From CAIKZZ01 sp036742455 (lineage in GTDB: Bacteria; Pseudomonadota; Gammaproteobacteria; Steroidobacterales; Steroidobacteraceae), in the NCBI GenBank assembly GCA_036742455.1, contig DAINQU010000011.1, positions 28,125-92,124 on the forward strand: a DNA stretch of 64,000 nt. Direction: 5' to 3'. A program made the position numbers and the translations under genes. The notes beneath the pieces were generated by a model. That model worked only from the letters and a program-made list of their open reading frames with translations, searched no databases and had not been told where the DNA came from. This document shows positions 58,769-64,000 of this stretch, piece after piece (positions within the stretch are counted from its first letter, which is position 1; every line of letters starts with the position of its first letter).

Positions 58769-59764
58769 ATGCAGATACGGATGGAATCGCCGAGGCAAGC
58801 TGACGTGCTCGCACTCATCGAGGCGTTGGATGATTACCAAAAGCCGCTGTATCCGGCTGAGAGTCACCACGGCATTGATCTCAATGCCTTGAGTGCTTCG
58901 CATGTACTTTTCGCTGTGGCTCGCTCCGATGACGGAACCGCGATCGGGTGTGGCGCGATCGTCCTGGAAGGCGAATACGGAGAACTGAAGCGGATGTATA
59001 CCGCGCCAAGCGCGCGCGGGCAGGGCGTTGCTAGGGCCATTTTGACGCATCTGGAGTGCGCCGCCTCTCAGCGAGGGATAGCGGTTTTTCGCTTGGAGAC
59101 GGGATACTTGCAGCCAGAAGCCATCGGCTTGTATGCCCGCTGCGGTTACCAGCGACGAGGCCCATTCGGCGATTACACCGACGATCCAAACTCCGTCTTT
59201 ATGGAGAAGCCGGGACTGCCGCCGGGGTATCGACTCCGTACGGCTGAACTGGCCGACGCCGATGCAATCAGCGCCCTCATACAACGCTCGGCCCGGGACG
59301 TCGGAGGCCAGGATTACGAGGCTGCCGTCATTGAAGGTGCACTGACCGGCGCCTTTGGCGTTGATACCCAACTTTTGCGAGATCGCACGTACTTTGTGAT
59401 TGAACACGGCGGCGCGTTGGTCGCGGCGGGCGGCTGGAGCCGTCGACGGACTTTGTTTGGCAGCGACAGTCGCCATGATCGCGAACCGGAGCTGATCGAT
59501 CCTACGAAGGAAAAGGCGCGTATCCGTGCATTTTTCGTGGATCCGGGGCACCTGCGGCGCGGCCTCGGCACCGCCCTCCTGATGGCCAGTGAGGCGGCGG
59601 CCCGGACCGAGGGCTTCGTCGGCTTTGAGCTCATGGGCACCCGTACTGGACGCCCGCTGTATCGACGTCACGGCTACGCGGAAGATCCATCGCTCCACTA
59701 TCCCGTAGGCAATGGGCTTTCGATTGAGTTTTTCCCGATGAGCAAGCACGACCCGGTGATCTAA
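58769..59764 (+). CDS. Tandem GNAT acetyltransferase-like protein
   Basis: 331 aa with two GNAT domains in one chain: first about 1-150 (AIGCGAIVLEGEYGELKRMYTAPSARGQGVARAILTHLECAASQRG) and second about 160-330 (RIRAFFVDPGHLRRGLGTALLMASEAAARTEGFVGFELMGTRTGRPLYRRHGY), each with the RGxGxA/G acetyl-CoA loop (RGQGVA and RRGLGT). Both seem catalytically competent. Targets unknown; relatives acetylate small molecules or proteins. The ATG at 58769 is chosen as the domain start, and the longer frame is dismissed. Confidence 0.86.
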   Translation: MQIRMESPRQADVLALIEALDDYQKPLYPAESHHGIDLNALSASHVLFAVARSDDGTAIGCGAIVLEGEYGELKRMYTAPSARGQGVARAILTHLECAASQRGIAVFRLETGYLQPEAIGLYARCGYQRRGPFGDYTDDPNSVFMEKPGLPPGYRLRTAELADADAISALIQRSARDVGGQDYEAAVIEGALTGAFGVDTQLLRDRTYFVIEHGGALVAAGGWSRRRTLFGSDSRHDREPELIDPTKEKARIRAFFVDPGHLRRGLGTALLMASEAAARTEGFVGFELMGTRTGRPLYRRHGYAEDPSLHYPVGNGLSIEFFPMSKHDPVI

Positions 59765-59939
59765 GCCCGACAGTGTTATGGCTTTTCTCGGCGTCCACGG
59801 ACACTTTCGGCGAACGGTTGTCGAATCGACACCCGCTCGCATCGGACGCACGATCCACGCTCAGCCTAGCCAGACTCATATTACTGCGAGAAAATTGATG
59901 CATTCAGGTCGCTCGACACCAAGGATTCAGGAGTCATTT

Positions 59940-62588
59940 GTGAAACGTTATTTAGTTCGCCTGGGTCTCGCTGCTGCGCTTGCCAACGCCCACGTTGCGA
60001 TTTGCCAAGAGGCGCCGACCGCCTCGGCGAAAGCCGGTATTGACACGATTGGCATGGTGGAAGACGCGGTCGTCACGGGTACCCGCCGAGAGGGCCGATC
60101 AGTCCTCGAATCAGCAGCAGCTATAGACGTGCTGTCCGGGGCCGATCTGGTCGCACAGTCGACTTCCAACATGCTCGATACGCTCGCGAATGCCGTACCC
60201 AGTTTCGTGGTAGGGCAAAATTCGATCTCCGATGCCTCCAGTTTTGTCCGGTCGCCGTCGCTCAGAGGGCTGCCTGGGGATGAATTGCTGGTGATGCTCA
60301 ACGGCAAGCGCTTCAATCGCTCGGCCCTCGTGCAGGTATTTCAAGGCGGAGAGACCGCCCTGTCATTTGGATCGCAGGGGCCGGATCTCGCGTCGATACC
60401 GTCCATCGCGATCCGCTCCTTGGAGATACTCAAGGACGGCGCCTCGGCTCAGTACGGCTCCGACGCCATTTCGGGCGTTCTGAATTACCAGTTTCGAGAG
60501 AATTCGAGCGGCCTAGAGGTCGATGCTAGGTACGGCGAATACGTGACGGGCCTCTTTCCGCGCGACGGTTCCGATCGAGAAGTCGCACTCAATTGGGGGT
60601 TGCCGTTAGGCTCGACGGGTGGGTTTGCCAATCTGTCGGTGGAATGGGCAGAGAACGGTCAGACCATCCGCAATGCGACCCGACCGGCTGCAGTGGCCTT
60701 TGCGGAAGCGTACCCGGACTTGGCGTCGCTCCTGCCGCATTATCCCGGACCGGTGCAGGAATTCGGCACCCCGCCGGCTGAGAGCGTGAAAGTCTTTCTG
60801 AACAGTGCGCTGCCTCTCGCGAACGGCGATAAGATTTATTTTTTCGGCAATTACGCTCACATCGCTGCGAACGAAAGTTTCAATTACCGACTCCCCACCG
60901 ACGTGACGGATCAATACGGCAACACGTTCGGTCGCAATGCCACATTCAGCACCATTTATCTTGATGCCTGCCCCGCGAACTATAGCGGGTGCCCGAGTGG
61001 CGGCTTCGTCAACGACGCACACACGTATAATTTCGCAAGCCTTTATCCGGCAGGATTTACCCCCCGCTTCTTCGGCACCACCGTAGAGCAGTTCGCTGCG
61101 GTCGGATACAAAGGCAAGACAGACGCGGGCCTGACGTACGATGCGTCGCTGACAAGCGGTCACAACGAACTGTCATTGAGCCTGCGAAATACCCTTAATC
61201 CGTCGTTGGGCCCCAACACGCCTCAGAACTTCGATGACGGTGCGTTCGTCCAAGACGAGTACACCGCGAGCCTCGATCTATCCATTCCATGGAAAGTACC
61301 CGGCTTCATCGCGCCGGTTTCTGTGGCCGGCGGACTTGAACTTCACCACGAAAAGTATACGCAACGGGCCGGGGAGCCCGCGTCGTACGCCTCCGGGCCG
61401 TACGCGTATCAGCCCCTCTACGATTGTGTCGGGAGCAACTGCACGCCGACGCTGGATTCGACGGGCGCTCAGGTGATCTCAACACACTCAACGGCATCCA
61501 ACGGATACGGCGGAAACACGTCCACGTTCAGTGCCTCGACGCGCAACTATGCGGGTTATCTCGACCTCGAAGGGGACCTGACGGATCGACTCACCGTGGG
61601 TGTCGCGGGGCGCTATGAGAACTATTCAACCTTCGGATCTACGACGCTTGGGAAGTTTCAGGTCCGTTACGCTCTGACGGATCTCGTTGCGGTGCGCGCG
61701 ACGGCAAGCAACGGCTTTCACGCACCGACGGCCGGCCAACAGAACGTGCAGACGGTGGCGACCACGTTCACGAACATGGGCACCCAAGTGGAGATTGGCA
61801 CCTATCCGGTGGATAGCGTGATCGCCCGGCATTATGGCTCGAGGACTTTGCGGCCCGAAGCGTCCACCAATTTGAGTGCAGGCATTGTCTTCAACCCCGG
61901 GAACGCATTCGTCGCTACGCTGGACGGCTATCAAATCGATGTCCGCGATCGCATCACGATCAGCGAAGCGTACAACGTCACGCTTGCGGACATTCAGCAA
62001 CAACCCGCTTTGTCCTATGTCGGCGAAGGAGGCTCAGTTCAGTACTTCACGAACGGCTTCAATACACGCACACGCGGCATTGATCTTGTGATGACCAAGA
62101 GTGCGCACATAGGTGACGACGCGACGTTGTCGGGCACGCTGGCCTACAACTACAACATCACTGACGTAACCAAACGCGATCCTGCCGTCGTCGCGGACTA
62201 TCAGGTCGTTGATATCCAGCACTACGCACCCAATCACCGTGTGAACACAACGCTCAACTATGTTCAGAAGAAGTGGACCGTAGGCGTGCATGAGAATTAT
62301 TACGGCACTTATAGAGATGAATTTGATTATCCCGGTCAATTGTTTGGTGGGAAGTTCACGACCGATCTGGATTTGGGTTACGAGGTGGCTCCCAAAGTCA
62401 TGTTCGCCGTTGGCGCCCGAAATCTTTTCAACGCGTTTCCGGACCGCATAGCGAACAATGAAGCCGTCGGGAATACCGTCTATCAGACCACGCACAGCCT
62501 TTGGGACGGGGAGTACTACCCTCGTACGGGCGGTCCCTTTGGCTATAACGGTCGTTTTGTTTATGCCCGCATCGGCGCCAAGTTCTAG
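59940..62588 (+). CDS. TonB-dependent outer-membrane receptor (second copy)
   Basis: 882 aa. Signal peptide KRYLVRLGLAAALANAHVAICQ, then a TonB-box-like MVEDAVVTGTRR, plug with SLRGLPGDELLVMLNGKRFNRSA and RSLEILKDGASAQYGSDAISGVLNYQF, and barrel ending FGYNGRFVYARIGAKF. Two cysteine pairs in loops (CPANYSGCPSG, DCVGSNCTP). GTG 59940 is chosen because AGGAG is seven bases upstream; the long upstream extension would bury the signal. The permease MFS gene follows after the strong terminator. Substrate unknown. Confidence 0.92.
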   Translation: MKRYLVRLGLAAALANAHVAICQEAPTASAKAGIDTIGMVEDAVVTGTRREGRSVLESAAAIDVLSGADLVAQSTSNMLDTLANAVPSFVVGQNSISDASSFVRSPSLRGLPGDELLVMLNGKRFNRSALVQVFQGGETALSFGSQGPDLASIPSIAIRSLEILKDGASAQYGSDAISGVLNYQFRENSSGLEVDARYGEYVTGLFPRDGSDREVALNWGLPLGSTGGFANLSVEWAENGQTIRNATRPAAVAFAEAYPDLASLLPHYPGPVQEFGTPPAESVKVFLNSALPLANGDKIYFFGNYAHIAANESFNYRLPTDVTDQYGNTFGRNATFSTIYLDACPANYSGCPSGGFVNDAHTYNFASLYPAGFTPRFFGTTVEQFAAVGYKGKTDAGLTYDASLTSGHNELSLSLRNTLNPSLGPNTPQNFDDGAFVQDEYTASLDLSIPWKVPGFIAPVSVAGGLELHHEKYTQRAGEPASYASGPYAYQPLYDCVGSNCTPTLDSTGAQVISTHSTASNGYGGNTSTFSASTRNYAGYLDLEGDLTDRLTVGVAGRYENYSTFGSTTLGKFQVRYALTDLVAVRATASNGFHAPTAGQQNVQTVATTFTNMGTQVEIGTYPVDSVIARHYGSRTLRPEASTNLSAGIVFNPGNAFVATLDGYQIDVRDRITISEAYNVTLADIQQQPALSYVGEGGSVQYFTNGFNTRTRGIDLVMTKSAHIGDDATLSGTLAYNYNITDVTKRDPAVVADYQVVDIQHYAPNHRVNTTLNYVQKKWTVGVHENYYGTYRDEFDYPGQLFGGKFTTDLDLGYEVAPKVMFAVGARNLFNAFPDRIANNEAVGNTVYQTTHSLWDGEYYPRTGGPFGYNGRFVYARIGAKF

Positions 62589-62591
62589 TCG

Positions 62592-62630
62592 GACCGAGGC
62601 GAGCCGGTTACCCGGCTCGCCTCGGTCTTT
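62592..62630 (+). terminator. Very strong hairpin terminator of the second receptor gene
   Basis: Perfect 16-pair stem GACCGAGGCGAGCCGG / CCGGCTCGCCTCGGTC with loop TTAC, followed by only three T. The stem strength makes termination likely despite a short T-run. Confidence 0.8.
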
Positions 62631-62686
62631 ACGAGTGACTCGCCGGAACGATATAAGGGTGTACTAACGTTGTAAGGGGATGCCGC

Positions 62687-63952
62687 ATGCCGGTCACGCC
62701 TGATTCCGGCTCGCGACGCGACGCGTCCCTACCGATCTTTTTATATTTCGGCTCCTCAACCATCCTTCTGCTGCTCGTCGCGCCGGATGGATCGTGGCTG
62801 GATGTCGCCACGGCATACATGCTACAGACGAAATTGCATGCAAGTGCTCCGGAGGTATCCGCGTTCCGGTTGCTCACGGGCATACCGATCTACATCGGCT
62901 TTTTGTTCGGGCTCGTTCGAGATCTTTGGAGCCCGTTCGGGCTGCGCGATCGTGGCTACTTGCGGCTATTTTCCGTGATTACGGCACTCGTCCTCGCAGG
63001 GCTCGCGATACTCGATGTTCAGTACGCGACGCTTTTTCTGGGCGTGCTGTTAGTCAGCGTCTGCACGCGGTTTTTGCTCGCTGCGCAACAAGGCTTGATG
63101 GGCCTCGTCGCACAGGAGCATCTCATGTCCGGTCGTATGGCTGCGCTATTTAGCGCCTGCTACTTCATCCCGCTCATTCTGGGCGCTCTGTTTGCCGGCG
63201 TCGCTGTTGACCTGTTTTCCCCCAAGGCACAGTTCCTGACCCTGGCCGCAGTGGCGTTACTCGTTGGCATATTCGGGGTTTGGAAGCCTAAGAGTGTGTT
63301 TGATCACACCTACGAGCTACCCGAAGCGCAGGGGTTGGATTTACTCGGGGATTTGCGTCGACTCTTTCAAGACAGGGCTTCACTTGCCGCTGTGGCCATG
63401 ATCTTTCTCTGGCAATTTGCGCCTGGATTGCAGACCGTCATGCAGTTCCATCTGACGGAACATCTCGGTGCACCAGAGTCTGCGTTTGGGTATTGGACAT
63501 CGATCTACTACGTGTCGTTCCTGCCGGGGGTTATCGGCTACGGCTATATCTGTAAGCGCATCCCGTTCGGAAAGTTGGGGACTTGGGCAATTTTGGCCAG
63601 CGCACCGCTCAATTTTGTCCTGCCTTCCCTGACCACTCCAGAGCAACTGATGTGGTTCGCGATTCCATTAGGTCTCTCAGGCGGCGCGGCATTCGCCGCC
63701 CTGTACGACATAGCGATTCGCGCCTGCCCACCGGGCCTTCATGGTGCGCTGATGATGGCGGTGGCCGGCGGGAACCAACTGGGTTGGCGCGCCGGCGATG
63801 CCTTCGGAACCTGGATTTACGCTGCGGGCGGCAGCCACGGATTCCTGTATGCATCAATTGGCACGGCTATAACCTCCGGAGCAGCCCCGCTGTTCCTAGC
63901 CTTGGCGCCGCGCTCGCTACTCGTCACTCGGGATGGCGAGCCGCTGCACTGA
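62687..63952 (+). CDS. MFS-type permease
   Basis: 421 aa, about twelve transmembrane segments (e.g. YFGSSTILLLLVAPDGSWLD, LFSVITALVLAGLAILD, LGVLLVSVCTRFLLAAQQG, FIPLILGALFAGVAVDLFS, AMIFLWQFAPGLQTVMQFHL, AIPLGLSGGAAFAALYD). Overall it looks like the BT1/folate-biopterin branch of MFS, with VRDLWSPFGLRDRGYLR in a cytoplasmic loop. Substrate not known; adjacency to a TonB-dependent receptor suggests the inner-membrane step for the same compound. Starts 98 bases after the receptor gene. The final 48 bases contain a six-pair hairpin CCGGGC / GCCCGG at 63956-63976. Confidence 0.82.
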   Translation: MPVTPDSGSRRDASLPIFLYFGSSTILLLLVAPDGSWLDVATAYMLQTKLHASAPEVSAFRLLTGIPIYIGFLFGLVRDLWSPFGLRDRGYLRLFSVITALVLAGLAILDVQYATLFLGVLLVSVCTRFLLAAQQGLMGLVAQEHLMSGRMAALFSACYFIPLILGALFAGVAVDLFSPKAQFLTLAAVALLVGIFGVWKPKSVFDHTYELPEAQGLDLLGDLRRLFQDRASLAAVAMIFLWQFAPGLQTVMQFHLTEHLGAPESAFGYWTSIYYVSFLPGVIGYGYICKRIPFGKLGTWAILASAPLNFVLPSLTTPEQLMWFAIPLGLSGGAAFAALYDIAIRACPPGLHGALMMAVAGGNQLGWRAGDAFGTWIYAAGGSHGFLYASIGTAITSGAAPLFLALAPRSLLVTRDGEPLH

Positions 63953-64000
63953 GGACCGGGCAGATGCATCGCCCGGCAGTGAAATATGGTGGGCCCGCAG

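Noticed and set aside
58493..59851. 452-codon open frame on the minus strand
   Set aside because: It runs fully antisense to the tandem GNAT gene, has no recognisable domain, and is caused by GC-rich codon positions.
1..64000. CRISPR arrays, insertion sequences, prophage or integrase genes
   Set aside because: No regular spaced direct repeats, terminal inverted repeats with transposase, or phage-type gene runs were seen.

Overview
The window looks like a chromosomal stretch of a high-GC (roughly 60%) free-living gammaproteobacterium of the broad Xanthomonadales/Nevskiales/Steroidobacter type. Three things suggest this. (1) Gene order closely follows the Pseudomonas/Xanthomonas core: pilGHIJ-chpA beside gshB-tonB-algH(yqgE)-ruvX-pyrB, pilT/pilU beside yggS-proC-yggT-yggU, and tsaD beside rpsU-yqeY-dnaG-rpoD. 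(2) Ribonucleotide reductase is the split class II NrdJa/NrdJb type known from Pseudomonas. (3) There are two large TonB-dependent receptors with catabolic-looking neighbours. No mobile element, prophage, CRISPR array, rRNA or tRNA gene was recognised.

Layout. 1-3.6 kb (minus): the twitching-motility Chp chemosensory operon pilG-pilH-pilI-pilJ-chpA, with chpA running off the left edge, an unusually short PilJ and no pilK. 3.8-9.3 kb (plus): gshB, a TonB-like protein, yqgE, ruvX, pyrB, a PyrK-like flavin/iron-sulfur protein and yceH, mostly overlapping. 9.3-12.6 kb (minus): three tandem PilT-family ATPases. 12.7-15.7 kb (plus): yggS-proC-yggT-yggU, then an HU-like protein with a clear terminator. 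15.7-22.2 kb (minus): a hydrolase, an FKBP isomerase, htpG, a small basic protein, and an overlapping cell-wall cassette (LysM lytic transglycosylase, lipoprotein, L,D-transpeptidase). 22.3-24 kb (plus): a DUF2721 membrane protein and a GT9 glycosyltransferase. 24-26.9 kb (minus): nrdJb/nrdJa behind a promoter with an NrdR box. 27.3-31.5 kb (plus): hsp20, degQ-like protease, an NDUFA9-like reductase and cca. 31.5-35.5 kb: midA-like methyltransferase, pteridine reductase, folK, folB, tsaD. 35.5-40 kb (plus): macromolecular-synthesis operon rpsU-yqeY-dnaG-rpoD.

The right third is accessory. From 48.7 down to 40.1 kb one strand carries a carboxymuconolactone-decarboxylase-like protein, cupin, atypical SDR, TonB-dependent receptor, secreted cyclase-family hydrolase, NSS amino-acid symporter, ilvE and azlCD. 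A GntR/FCD regulator is transcribed divergently. I infer a substrate-specific uptake and breakdown module that may deliver an amino acid. 49.7-51.6 kb holds three small envelope proteins, two of which share a CHRWA...ACLEGRGY domain, interrupted by a glycine zipper in one of them. 51.9-63.9 kb (plus) has an MsbA-like ABC exporter, a two-subunit molybdenum hydroxylase with a class III aminotransferase, a TPR protein, a double GNAT protein, a second TonB-dependent receptor and an MFS permease.

Readable regulation includes sigma32-like promoters before htpG and hsp20, a sigmaE-like promoter before degQ that overlaps the hsp20 terminator, two NrdR boxes between nrdJa and hsp20, and sigma70-like promoters before rpsU and rpoD. 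All are motif matches by eye, not computed scores.
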